Shown: piece after piece, positions 17,440-26,152 of the stretch
Layout: each line of letters opens with the position of its first letter
Numbering within the stretch: the first letter of the stretch is position 1
Source: Bin87 sp034428455
Lineage (GTDB): Bacteria; Chloroflexota; Dehalococcoidia; Lucifugimonadales; UBA3495
DNA length: 57,962 nt
Direction: 5' to 3'
NCBI GenBank assembly: GCA_034428455.1
Contig: DAOUHZ010000023.1
Location: 1 to 57,962, forward strand
The notes under the pieces: model-generated
The model's input: the letters and a program-made list of their open reading frames with translations, nothing else
Told to the model about the DNA's origin: nothing
Databases searched by the model: none
Made by a program: the position numbers and the translations under genes

Positions 17440-17925
17440 CTACCACCATCGCTGCTTACGCAGTTCTCGGTTCAGGGTGCGGGCGGAACTCCAAATACCA
17501 CCGTCGTAAATATCTACCGTTTCAGTGAATTTGTTTTCGAAAGCGCCGCGCTTTTTTAAGTCATACAGGTGCCAGTTCCAGCCGTCGGTCAGCACGCCGA
17601 CGCTCGGCCGCTCTCCGTTGTTTCGAGTTTTCTCAATGTAACCTTCCAGTTGCCATTCGTGGGCCCCAGAGTCCTTGTACCAGCCTTTGGCTTCGATCAA
17701 AATGACCGGCTGACGATTTCGGTTGAACAAAGCGTAGTCAACGCCTCCGTCTTTAGGCCAGGGGTATTCGAACCTGATTTGGTGAGGGTCGGCTGTATCC
17801 CATCCCAATGCCCTGATGATGGGGTCGATGATGGTGTATCTAGTGAACATTTCTATGTTGTCGGCATCGAGGTCAATGACCTCCCGACCATGTTGGATGG
17901 CAGCCCTTACTAGTGCCTCTGACAT
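17440..17925 (-). CDS. Stand-alone type I restriction HsdR N-terminal-like nuclease domain
   Basis: A 161-residue protein resembling only the N-terminal domain of type I restriction R subunits. The PD-(D/E)xK-type core is visible: Asp in GGVDYALFNRNRQPVILIEAKGW (about residues 62-80), with the E-A-K triad. A regular HsdR has about 1000 residues, with a helicase motor and partners HsdM and HsdS; none of these is present. AGGAGA precedes the ATG. Its downstream neighbour is the HicB-like gene. It may be an orphan nuclease, a regulator, or a remnant that kept its fold. Confidence 0.75.
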   Translation of the reverse strand: MSEALVRAAIQHGREVIDLDADNIEMFTRYTIIDPIIRALGWDTADPHQIRFEYPWPKDGGVDYALFNRNRQPVILIEAKGWYKDSGAHEWQLEGYIEKTRNNGERPSVGVLTDGWNWHLYDLKKRGAFENKFTETVDIYDGGIWSSARTLNRELRKQRWW

Positions 17926-17963
17926 GACAGTTTCTCCTATGTCAAATCGCTGCTTTCCCGTCC

Positions 17964-19955
17964 TCAGTCATCCGCCGCCACAGCCTCCCGCACACCCACT
18001 ATCGCGTCGTACACCTCCGCGCCCTGTCCCACCAGGACGTCCACGTCCTCCGCGAGCACATAGCCCTGCTGCGCCAGCGTCTCAGCGTACTCGCGCACCC
18101 GTGCCAGGTATTCGTCCCGCGACGCGTACCGCTCTTCAATTGATGGCCGCGGGTCTCCCGACGCCACTCTCTCGGCCCGGCTCACGGCAAAGAGAATGGC
18201 CCCGCCAACCACCGTCCCTCCCGGCGACAGCACCTGCCCCGGTCCGCCGATGTCGGGATGGCGCACGTTCCATCCCGTGTACGTAGCCAGCGGCACCGCG
18301 ATTGCAGGCAGCCGGATGCCGCCAACCTCGTTGCCGTCCGCATCCACCGCCGACACCAGCGACGGATACGCGTCGCCAACTCCCGGCGGAATCACCGATG
18401 GGACCGCTCGGTCTGGCCCGAAGTCCAGGCGACGCATGAGTTTGTTGTGCTCGGGGAACTCCACTCCCGGAAGCGCACGGAAGAATTCCACCAGTTCCCC
18501 GGCTTCGACGATGGTATTGTCCACATACCGGGGATACTCATGCGCTGGCGGCGGATCGTTATGGGTAACCCAATTGTCCAAGTGCACCAGCGCCGCGCGC
18601 ATCAGCGGGCGGTAGTCGACGTAGTTCAGCGCCTGCGTGCCTCTTGCTCCAGAATCCGGATTGGTATCGGAGATCGGCAGGTTGGCTGGGCCGTGCTGCG
18701 TTCCACAGAACAGCCAGGAACGCACGTTGTCGGGCAGTTCGGCATCGCCGTTGCAATCGGCCGTTACGTGAGCCAACGCGCCGTGCCCGCCCCAATACTC
18801 CGACGAAGTGTTGGTATAGATGACTTTGGGAGCCACGCCCCGTCGCGTCACTTCCGCGAGGATGCCTTCCTCTCCGCCCGGTTCCAGGTCCAGGAAGGGC
18901 GCCAGGTTGTTCACGCTCCGGTTGGACAGGCTCGACGGCTGGCCGAACCGCACGTTGAACTCACCCATCTTGCCGCCGGCCACGTTGGGCAGCATCCCCT
19001 CGAAAACGATCCTGCCGTCCTCCTCGCGGTTCAGTCCCAGGTTGAGCATCTGCCGCAGAAAACGGCCGCTTTGGCTGCGCCCGTAGGCGTAGGCCCGTCC
19101 CAGGGCGCCGGCCAGCGGATTAGTTGTGCCCGCGTCGTCCGCCTTCCCGTGTCGGAGCCAGGCCACGATGTCCCGCGTCGCCAGCAGACCCAGCCCGACC
19201 AGCGGGGCCTGGGACGTTTCGTATACCACCCGATATACCTTGCCCGCCTCGAAACCGCCTTCCAGCGTCACGTGCGCGGCGTCCGGTATCCGCCTCCCCT
19301 CCACCAGCCGGGCGAAAGCCCACTGCTCGCGCGGAATGACATTCTCGGGAGCGTCTTCATGCTCCTGCACGGTCAACACCGAATCCCAGCTTTCCAGGTG
19401 GTTGGTGGGATACGGCTGGTGATCCCGGTCGGACAGGAATTGGTTGTCGATGTTGGCCAGCGGCTGGAAAGAGACCACGATCTTGCCCGAGACCGGCGAG
19501 CCATCGGGGTTGTAAGCGTTTGGCACGTTGCACCGGAACAGGCCCGGCGCGTCCGGCACGTCGTGCTGCCAGCCGCACCAGACCAGGCTGTAGCCCTGCC
19601 GCATCAGGAACCCGTTTCCGGGATGCGGGTCGGCGTCCGGCGGGGCGTCGGGCGCGCTGTTCAGGTTTTTCAGCGCCAGCTCCTTGCCCCGGTTCAGCAC
19701 GTCCAGCAGGAGCCGGCCGTTCCCGTGGTCATTGTCCACCGGCTTGATGATCCGAAAGTCGGAAGAGAACTCCACCAACCCGTCGCCGTTTCGCGGCGCC
19801 AGTCCAATGTCCGCGATCACCGTATTGTCCGGATGCGACGGATCCACTGCGAAGTGCGCCAACCCGTCGATCTGCTCGTACCGACCCACATGGCCAAAAA
19901 CCTGTCCGTCGGCGAACGGCTTCCGCTTTGTTATTTCCAGTCTGACCAGCGCCAT
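17964..19955 (-). CDS. Alpha/beta-hydrolase domain-containing protein (PF20091-like)
   Basis: About 663 residues from the ATG at 19955, chosen because GGAGG lies seven bases upstream; the frame is open further into the CHAT gene's end. The probable nucleophile Ser lies in AYGRSQSGRFLRQML (Ser in a GRSQSGR elbow), and the N-terminal part has FGHVGRYEQIDGLAHFAVDP. This group of large esterase-like proteins is common in environmental bacteria and has no settled substrate. I see no signal peptide. It follows the CHAT-NTPase gene by 46 bases on the same strand. Confidence 0.8.
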   Translation of the reverse strand: MALVRLEITKRKPFADGQVFGHVGRYEQIDGLAHFAVDPSHPDNTVIADIGLAPRNGDGLVEFSSDFRIIKPVDNDHGNGRLLLDVLNRGKELALKNLNSAPDAPPDADPHPGNGFLMRQGYSLVWCGWQHDVPDAPGLFRCNVPNAYNPDGSPVSGKIVVSFQPLANIDNQFLSDRDHQPYPTNHLESWDSVLTVQEHEDAPENVIPREQWAFARLVEGRRIPDAAHVTLEGGFEAGKVYRVVYETSQAPLVGLGLLATRDIVAWLRHGKADDAGTTNPLAGALGRAYAYGRSQSGRFLRQMLNLGLNREEDGRIVFEGMLPNVAGGKMGEFNVRFGQPSSLSNRSVNNLAPFLDLEPGGEEGILAEVTRRGVAPKVIYTNTSSEYWGGHGALAHVTADCNGDAELPDNVRSWLFCGTQHGPANLPISDTNPDSGARGTQALNYVDYRPLMRAALVHLDNWVTHNDPPPAHEYPRYVDNTIVEAGELVEFFRALPGVEFPEHNKLMRRLDFGPDRAVPSVIPPGVGDAYPSLVSAVDADGNEVGGIRLPAIAVPLATYTGWNVRHPDIGGPGQVLSPGGTVVGGAILFAVSRAERVASGDPRPSIEERYASRDEYLARVREYAETLAQQGYVLAEDVDVLVGQGAEVYDAIVGVREAVAADD

Positions 19956-20001
19956 CTCCATTCCTCCGTCGCTGTATCCCGTCCATCCATGCCAACCCCG
20001 T

Positions 20002-23000
20002 TCAGAAGACTTCACTGGGATCCACGTCCAGGTCTGTTGGCGGCTCTGCGCCGGTGTTGTCACGCCACCATTGCGAGAAAACTTCGTCGCCCATCTGCTC
20101 TTTCAACCGGGCCAGGTGCGCCTTGACCTGCACCATCATGGGGAGTTGGTGGTCTGCCGCCAGTTGGTACGTGCGCGCCACCCATTCCAGGGCGTCGGGC
20201 AGGTTGCCGCGCTGTTCTTCGACCATGCCCAGTTGGCCGTAGGTGCGCGCCGCCCTGAGCACGTCGCGCACGTTCTCGAAGGCGATGCGTGCCTGGTCGT
20301 ACCAGTGATAGGCCTGGTCCAGATCCCCCTGCTCGTGGTGGACCACTCCCAGCTGCCGCGCCTCCACTCCCATGCCTCGCACGTCGCCCATCTCCTCCCG
20401 GTACTCCATGGCGACCCGCAGCCACTCGTCCGCCTCGTCGGCAATGCCCCGCGCCTGCGCCAGGGTGCCCAGGTGATGAAACTCCACGATCATCTGCTCG
20501 GTCATGCCCAGGCGGTCGCTCAAGCCCAGCGCCTGCTGGTACCAGGACTGCGCGTCCTCAAACAGGTACTCCGAGTGGTCCACCGTCCCCAGCGAATGGA
20601 AGATGTAAACGGCGGTTTCCTCGTCGCGGTTATCTTCCACAATTTCCCGCGCCCGGTTGTACCAGCTCCGCGCCTCGTCGTACTCGAACCGCAGGTGGCA
20701 GGCGGATCCCAGGGCTCGGAAGTCGTTGACCATCTCCTCGTAATCCGGTAGCCGCTGGTGGATGTCCAACGCCCGCAAATACCATTCCTTGGCGCCGCCG
20801 TACTGCCGTTGGTGGTGTCGCACCTGCCCGATTGCAAAGCAGGCGTCCGCGATCGACTCTTGATCCTCTCCGCCGTCGATGATTTCCAGTCCCCGCTCCA
20901 GCCACTCCGAGGCGGTGTCGTATTGCCCCCGGCGCGTGGCGATCAGCCCATTCTGGTGATAGACGGCGGCAGTGCGGGGGTCCGTCTCGCCGTCCGGCTG
21001 TTCCAGCAAGTAGTCCAAGAGTTGGCGGTTGAACAGGTCGGCCCGTTCCAGGTCCATCCGCTCCACCGATTCCATCGCGTCCGTTCCCAGTAGGTACTGC
21101 CAGAACTCGATGGCTCCGTTGCCTTCCGCTTCCCCGGCGGTGTGCCCGATGGTATCCAGCAATTGGCCGCGCAGCCGTCGCAGCTCCGGAAACCGTTTTT
21201 GCATCCGGTAAACCTGCGCCAACGGTTGGAACAGCACTTGCGCGTTGTCCCACTGTCGGTACTCCAGCGACAGGCCCAACGCCTGGGTCAGATTCCCCTC
21301 TTCCGCCAGCACCGCGGTGACCCCGGTGTCCTGGTTCTCGTAGAGACTTTCCATAAAGTAGTCGGCGGTGTCGGCGTACACGCGGACAAACTCCATTTCC
21401 AACTGCTGGATCCCGTTGCCGGACACCTGCCGACCCAGCTTTCGTCCCAGGAACCACGGCATCGAGGGGTTGATCTGGTAGACGCTGGGTGAGATGGACT
21501 CCAGGAACCCGGCGGCGTGCGCCGAACGCAGCATGGTCCGGCACGCAGCATACGAGCGGCCAGTGGACTGCATCCCGCCGTCCGGCGAGAGCAGGCTGCG
21601 CGACGCCCCTGCGGTGAGATCATCGCCCACAATCTGACTGTACGCCCGCTCTTCCGTGATGTGCGATAGCACGTCCAGCATGATCCGGCGCTGGAACAGC
21701 GACAGGAACGGCAGGTGCGTCCGGTTCCGCCGCGACATCCGCGAGAACGAATACTCCATCGCCGCCGTCAATATCTCTCCGCGCCCCGCCTCGCCATCTT
21801 CCGGCTCGCCGCCCATCAGCCTCGCCATCTCGCTGACCACTGCGGCCGCCGGAACGTCTTTCACGGGCGGAATCGCGATCTGCATGGCCAGCGGGTGCCC
21901 GTCCACCAAATCCAGGAGCTCAAAGAAGTCCGCGTCGACCCGCGTGGCCGGAACCTCTCCCTGGTGCATGATCTGGGCGGTCAGGGCCAGCCGGTCCGCC
22001 CCGGCCAGTCCCTCCAACGTCAGAGACGCATGTGGAACCGAAACCCATTCCTCGTTAGCCCTTCTGCCCAGCAGCAGCGCGCTCGTCCCCACCGGCCCGG
22101 TCGTAACTTCGCCCAGGAATGCCGCCAGTTCCGGCAACTCCTCTTCTCCCAGCAGTCCGGGAGCCCCGTCCGGAAAGCCGGCCACGTTCTCCAGGTTATC
22201 CCACACCAGCAGCGACGCGTTTCCTTGCAGGTATGCCGTCACCCAGCGCCGCTGTTGCTCCGCCGGCATGTCGGCAAAGTCCAGTCCCGCCACCGCCGTA
22301 CCGATTTCGTGGACTACTCGCTCCAGGCCGGCCGGCTGCGACGTCTCGAACGCCGCGTAGAAAACGCCCCCCGGGTAGGCCACGCGGGCCGGCTTCAGGA
22401 ACCATCGGCACAGCGCCAGCGCCAGTTCCGTCTTGCCCACGCCGGTGTCGCCTGAAAGGTGTACCACCGAGTGCGCTTTCAGCACCCTTTCCAGTTGCCG
22501 CAGCTCCGCTTGCCGCCCCACCAATCCGTACTGCCCGGCCACCGGAATCTGCAAATCTTCCGTGGGCGCTTCTTCCTGGTGGATCACCGGCGGAGCCAGC
22601 GGGTCCGGTTGGTGCTGGGCAATCACCGGCGTTTGGTGGTTCCGTGATTGGTAGACCCAGGGCAGATGCCAGTCCCAGAACACCCGCCGGCCGTACATCG
22701 TGACCCGCTCCGGAGTGTCCATCAGCGCGCGCCTCACCGAGGCCACCGCCTCCGCCACCGTGTAACCCTGCGCGATGCGGCGGTAGAACGCCCCCACCGC
22801 GCCTTCTGCCGCATCAGGATGCACCGGAACTGGCACCACTGCAACTTGGGCGACGCCGGCGTCAGACATCGCCGTTGCCGCCTCGGCCCATCCCGTCAGC
22901 GGGGGAAACTCTTCCTGAACCCCCGCGGTTATCAGCGCCACGTTGACCCCGCCCGACGCCAGCGCGCGGCCCAGATCGGCGGCAGCTACGGCATCAGGAC

Positions 23001-23757
23001 TGCCGTCGTCCCGATCCAGGCTGATTGTCCCATCATCGCCCAGCGTGGCCCCGTCGATGTGGGCTACGTGGTAATGATTCGGACTCCGCTCCAGCAGAGC
23101 CTGCAATGCGCCCAGCGTAGCCGGCCTGGGATTGTCCAGCGAAACCTGTACGTTCAGCCCCTCCAGCGCCGCCACCGTCGCGTCCGCCAGGCTGCCCCCG
23201 GCCGCCACCGGCTCCGGCAGCAACGGCCCCGAACGCGGAACCTCCAGCGCCAGCGGACTGGCCGACAGCATCAGCACGTTCAGGGTGTCTTCCTCCTCCA
23301 CCTCCTCGTCTTCCGCCGGCGGGTGGCTGGCCGATTGCCGCACCACTCCCACCAGCCCGTTGATGAAGTATCCCAGCGACGGGTCGTTCATCAGTTCCCA
23401 AGGCAGGGACATGAACTCCGCCCGCGCGGACACGATGGCCAGCGAGCCCCGTTCGTCTCGTCCCATCACCTCGTCCAGCAGTTCGCGGGCCTCGCTGTCC
23501 GCCCCGAACGCCGACTCGAACAGCAGCCGCCCCAGGTTGCGCATGGCCAGTTCCACAGCTTCGATCTGAGCAATTCCGCCGGGCGACCCACGCCGGAACT
23601 CCGTGTGATAACGGTCCAACGCCCCGCGTTCTTCTTCGGAGAGGTCTATCCCGAAGGCTGCCGGCGCTGCTTCCCGCGCTTCGCCCGACGCTTCAACCAG
23701 TCGCACCCGCACCTGTCCGGTGTCGAGCAGATCGTGAATTTCCAAACTAGCGGCCAT
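20002..23757 (-). CDS. CHAT-like, NB-ARC/STAND NTPase, TPR protein (CHAT site degenerate)
   Basis: A 1251-residue three-part protein. Residues about 75-350 match a CHAT (caspase-like) domain with the family's FMSLPWELM and HYHVAHIDG, but the catalytic His of the usual DGHG is Ala237 and the Cys of the usual LNAC is Gly279. Residues 410-700 form a STAND/NB-ARC-type ATPase: P-loop GDTGVGKT (436-443), Walker B LLVWDNLENV. From about 800 to the end lie TPR-like helical repeats (YDTASEWLERGLEI, YGGAKEWYLRALDI, YDEARSWYNRAREI). STAND proteins of this plan switch on effector domains after sensing a ligand through their repeats. AGGAG precedes the ATG. No phage gene is adjacent. Confidence 0.88.
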   Translation of the reverse strand: MAASLEIHDLLDTGQVRVRLVEASGEAREAAPAAFGIDLSEEERGALDRYHTEFRRGSPGGIAQIEAVELAMRNLGRLLFESAFGADSEARELLDEVMGRDERGSLAIVSARAEFMSLPWELMNDPSLGYFINGLVGVVRQSASHPPAEDEEVEEEDTLNVLMLSASPLALEVPRSGPLLPEPVAAGGSLADATVAALEGLNVQVSLDNPRPATLGALQALLERSPNHYHVAHIDGATLGDDGTISLDRDDGSPDAVAAADLGRALASGGVNVALITAGVQEEFPPLTGWAEAATAMSDAGVAQVAVVPVPVHPDAAEGAVGAFYRRIAQGYTVAEAVASVRRALMDTPERVTMYGRRVFWDWHLPWVYQSRNHQTPVIAQHQPDPLAPPVIHQEEAPTEDLQIPVAGQYGLVGRQAELRQLERVLKAHSVVHLSGDTGVGKTELALALCRWFLKPARVAYPGGVFYAAFETSQPAGLERVVHEIGTAVAGLDFADMPAEQQRRWVTAYLQGNASLLVWDNLENVAGFPDGAPGLLGEEELPELAAFLGEVTTGPVGTSALLLGRRANEEWVSVPHASLTLEGLAGADRLALTAQIMHQGEVPATRVDADFFELLDLVDGHPLAMQIAIPPVKDVPAAAVVSEMARLMGGEPEDGEAGRGEILTAAMEYSFSRMSRRNRTHLPFLSLFQRRIMLDVLSHITEERAYSQIVGDDLTAGASRSLLSPDGGMQSTGRSYAACRTMLRSAHAAGFLESISPSVYQINPSMPWFLGRKLGRQVSGNGIQQLEMEFVRVYADTADYFMESLYENQDTGVTAVLAEEGNLTQALGLSLEYRQWDNAQVLFQPLAQVYRMQKRFPELRRLRGQLLDTIGHTAGEAEGNGAIEFWQYLLGTDAMESVERMDLERADLFNRQLLDYLLEQPDGETDPRTAAVYHQNGLIATRRGQYDTASEWLERGLEIIDGGEDQESIADACFAIGQVRHHQRQYGGAKEWYLRALDIHQRLPDYEEMVNDFRALGSACHLRFEYDEARSWYNRAREIVEDNRDEETAVYIFHSLGTVDHSEYLFEDAQSWYQQALGLSDRLGMTEQMIVEFHHLGTLAQARGIADEADEWLRVAMEYREEMGDVRGMGVEARQLGVVHHEQGDLDQAYHWYDQARIAFENVRDVLRAARTYGQLGMVEEQRGNLPDALEWVARTYQLAADHQLPMMVQVKAHLARLKEQMGDEVFSQWWRDNTGAEPPTDLDVDPSEVF

Positions 23758-24033
23758 TTGGAGAATTGCTCCTGTAAGTTCTGTAGCGGTTAAACTGCTT
23801 GTTTCGAGTAAGCAGGAGGCGCGGGTAAAGCATCAGGTTGCCACGTCGTGAGACTTCAAGGTACGTGAGACATAACATAACGTAGAAGGCGCTAGTTCGT
23901 GCTCAGCAACGTTCCTTGTCTGAAAATAAACGGACTGCGTTGCGGTAATCTTTCCGCGCCAAGCGAGAATAGCTGCGTCAAGATAGCAATGTTGTTGACC
24001 GGTCTAACCACGTCATAACCCAGTTCGGCCATG
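23758..24033. other. Divergent intergenic region, part
   Basis: This stretch between the CHAT-NTPase gene and the CitE operon is less GC-rich than its neighbours and holds no convincing ORF. The minus-strand gene has AGGAG ten bases before its ATG. I found no clear -10/-35 pair for the minus strand here. Confidence 0.4.
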
Positions 24034-24062
24034 TTGCCACACCGTCCTAACTCACTTATAAT
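24034..24062 (+). promoter_or_regulatory. Sigma70 promoter of the CitE-like operon
   Basis: TTGCCA (24034-24039), exactly 17 bases, TATAAT (24057-24062): one mismatch from consensus overall. The start point would be near 24069, leaving a leader of about 95 bases. Confidence 0.7.
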
Positions 24063-24105
24063 TCATCACACTTTCGGGCAAACCTTTCGACCTCTATCGA
24101 ATCGG

Positions 24106-24128
24106 CGGCATTATACAACATAATGCCG
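24106..24128. promoter_or_regulatory. Perfect inverted repeat in the CitE operon leader
   Basis: CGGCATTAT (24106-24114), loop ACAAC, ATAATGCCG (24120-24128). It lies about 37 bases inside the predicted transcript and 34 bases before the start codon. It could be an operator or an RNA hairpin; no T-run follows, so termination is unlikely. Confidence 0.55.
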
Positions 24129-24162
24129 CTGTTTATTCCCCGATTATGCACGGATAACCTCC

Positions 24163-25104
24163 ATGACCGCACCTACCAAAGTTCGGCGTTCCTGGTTGTT
24201 GGCCCCGGTTTCGCATCCGCATCGTGTGTCCAACGCACCCTCGGCCGGCGCCGATGTGATCGTCCTGGACCTGGCGGAATTCGTGGCCGAACCCGACAAA
24301 CCGGCGGCCCGGGAGTCTCTGCGCGAAGCCCTGGCCCCCGCCAAGTCCACCGGTGCGGAGGTGTTCGTTCAAATCGACCCGGAGCTGATGCTTGCTGATC
24401 TCACTGCCGCCGTGTGGCCCGGCCTCGACGGCATCGTCGTGACCCGCGCCGAAACTCCAGAACAGGTCACCGCCATCGACGCCATCGTGTCCGAACTGGA
24501 AAGCCGTCGTGGCATGTTGCCCGGCAGCGTCGAACTGGTCCTGTCCCTCGAGACCGCCGTTGGCAATCACAACGGCTTCGAAATCGCCGCGGCCAGTTCC
24601 CGTACCTGGGGACTCTCCCTCGGCCGCGCCGACCTGGTGATGGACCTGCGGCCCGAACCCTCGGGTGAAACCCATCTGATGCAGTACCTCATGCAACGGC
24701 TGGTGACCCTGGCGTCGCCCACCGGAACCGTCCCCTTGGGCGCGTGGTGGCGCTTCCCCGACCGTGGACTGTTGGCCACCCCCGAAAACACCCTCGCCGC
24801 TGCCCAACGAGGCCGCAGAATCGGTTTCAAGGGCTCCTTCTGCGTTCTGGACAACCAGGTTCGTCCTTTGAACACCGGCTTCACCCCGTCCGAGTCCGAA
24901 GTTGCCGCGGCCCATGCCTTGTGCGAAACCTACGCCTCCGCCACTTTATCGGACACCTGCACCATGGTATCAGTGGACGACCGCGTTCTGACGCCGGACA
25001 TCGTCAAACAGGCTGCCAACACCATCGCCCTTGCCGATGCCTGCGCTAGCCGGGACCGTTTCAAAGCCGCCGCTGCCGATGGTATTCCCATCCCCGTTCC
25101 CTAG
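24163..25104 (+). CDS. HpcH/HpaI aldolase / CitE-family lyase, first paralogue
   Basis: A 313-residue TIM-barrel protein of the HpcH/CitE family, whose members form or cleave C-C bonds of CoA thioesters or hydroxy acids with Mg2+. The metal-binding Glu segment is present as LVLSLETAVGN, and ADLVMDL supplies the Asp side. At the first acidic site the usual DLEDxV is altered to DLAEFVAEPDK. It heads a run of three paralogues and is followed nine bases later by the second copy. The start codon lacks a clear Shine-Dalgarno sequence. Confidence 0.85.
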   Translation: MTAPTKVRRSWLLAPVSHPHRVSNAPSAGADVIVLDLAEFVAEPDKPAARESLREALAPAKSTGAEVFVQIDPELMLADLTAAVWPGLDGIVVTRAETPEQVTAIDAIVSELESRRGMLPGSVELVLSLETAVGNHNGFEIAAASSRTWGLSLGRADLVMDLRPEPSGETHLMQYLMQRLVTLASPTGTVPLGAWWRFPDRGLLATPENTLAAAQRGRRIGFKGSFCVLDNQVRPLNTGFTPSESEVAAAHALCETYASATLSDTCTMVSVDDRVLTPDIVKQAANTIALADACASRDRFKAAAADGIPIPVP

Positions 25105-25113
25105 GAGCCCGCT

Positions 25114-26136
25114 ATGGCGACCACACCACGGAGATTGAAGCGGTCCGGGCTGACGATGCCCATCGTCACCCCGCGCTTCATCAACAACGCCTGGCATCGC
25201 GGCTGCGACTTCATCAACATGGACCTCGAGGATTCGGTCCCTCCTGATCTCAAGGACGTGGCCCGTAACCTGGTCCGTGAGTCCATCCCCGTGGTCAACA
25301 AGGGCGGCGCTGACGCGGTATGCCGCATCAATCACGACCTGATGGAAGCGGACCTCAACGCCGCCGTCTGGCCGGGCCTCATGCAGGTCAACTACCCCAA
25401 GGCCGAGTACGGCCACGAAATCCAGCGCATGGACGAGATCATCACCCGCCTCGAAGCCGAGCGCGGCATCCGGCCCGGCACCGTGGAGATCGGCGCCAAC
25501 ATTGAGACGGCGGTCGGCGTCGCCAACGCCTACGAGATCGTCACCGCCAGCCCCCGCGTGCGGGAATTCGGCGGCGCCGCCGGTTACGACATGTCCCGGG
25601 ACCTCGGCGTCGAGATGTTCGTCCCCTTCGATCAGTTCGTCTACGGCAAGGGGGAGGTCGAACTCGCCGCCCGCGCCTCCGGTCGCGAACCCCATGCGTC
25701 TCCCTTCACGCCTAACATAACCGGCAGCGTCAGCGACCCCGACCGCGCTTTCGCCGAAGCGGACGCGGCCCGAAAGTGTGGGTTCCGCATCGGCGGCGGT
25801 TTGCACCCTGCCGTCGTGGAGCCTCAGACCCGCGGCTTTGCCGCGTCCGACGACGAAATCTCGGACGCCCAGTGGGTTCTCCGGGAATACCGCAAGCTCG
25901 CCCACACCGGAGAAACCTGGGTCCAGATCGACGTTTCCTCCGTCAATCGGGAAACCGCTCCACGACCTATGGCCGCCGACTCTTACCTGGGCCGTCACCG
26001 CGTCATCGACCGCTACGAAGCGGCCAGAGCGGAAGAACTGTTGCAATGGCATAGCCTGTGCCAGGAACGCGATCAGGAAAAAGCCGAAGCCATCGATCGC
26101 GTGCGCGCCGCCGAGGCCGTGGAATCCCCAAGCTGA
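25114..26136 (+). CDS. HpcH/HpaI aldolase / CitE-family lyase, second paralogue
   Basis: A 340-residue protein, the most canonical of the three: INMDLEDSVPPDLKDVARNLV keeps the DLED site, EIGANIETAVGVANAYEIV keeps the metal-binding Glu, and GYDMSRDLGVEMF keeps an Asp in the third position. CitE-like lyases in this form act on malyl-, citramalyl- or hydroxymethylglutaryl-type CoA esters; the substrate cannot be read. AGGAG sits before the ATG, and the gap to the third copy is 16 bases, so all three are one operon. Confidence 0.9.
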   Translation: MATTPRRLKRSGLTMPIVTPRFINNAWHRGCDFINMDLEDSVPPDLKDVARNLVRESIPVVNKGGADAVCRINHDLMEADLNAAVWPGLMQVNYPKAEYGHEIQRMDEIITRLEAERGIRPGTVEIGANIETAVGVANAYEIVTASPRVREFGGAAGYDMSRDLGVEMFVPFDQFVYGKGEVELAARASGREPHASPFTPNITGSVSDPDRAFAEADAARKCGFRIGGGLHPAVVEPQTRGFAASDDEISDAQWVLREYRKLAHTGETWVQIDVSSVNRETAPRPMAADSYLGRHRVIDRYEAARAEELLQWHSLCQERDQEKAEAIDRVRAAEAVESPS

Positions 26137-26152
26137 TCGGGAGCTGTCCAAC

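Noticed and set aside
24106..24128. Intrinsic terminator in the CitE leader
   Set aside because: The hairpin lacks a T-run and lies between a good promoter and its gene.
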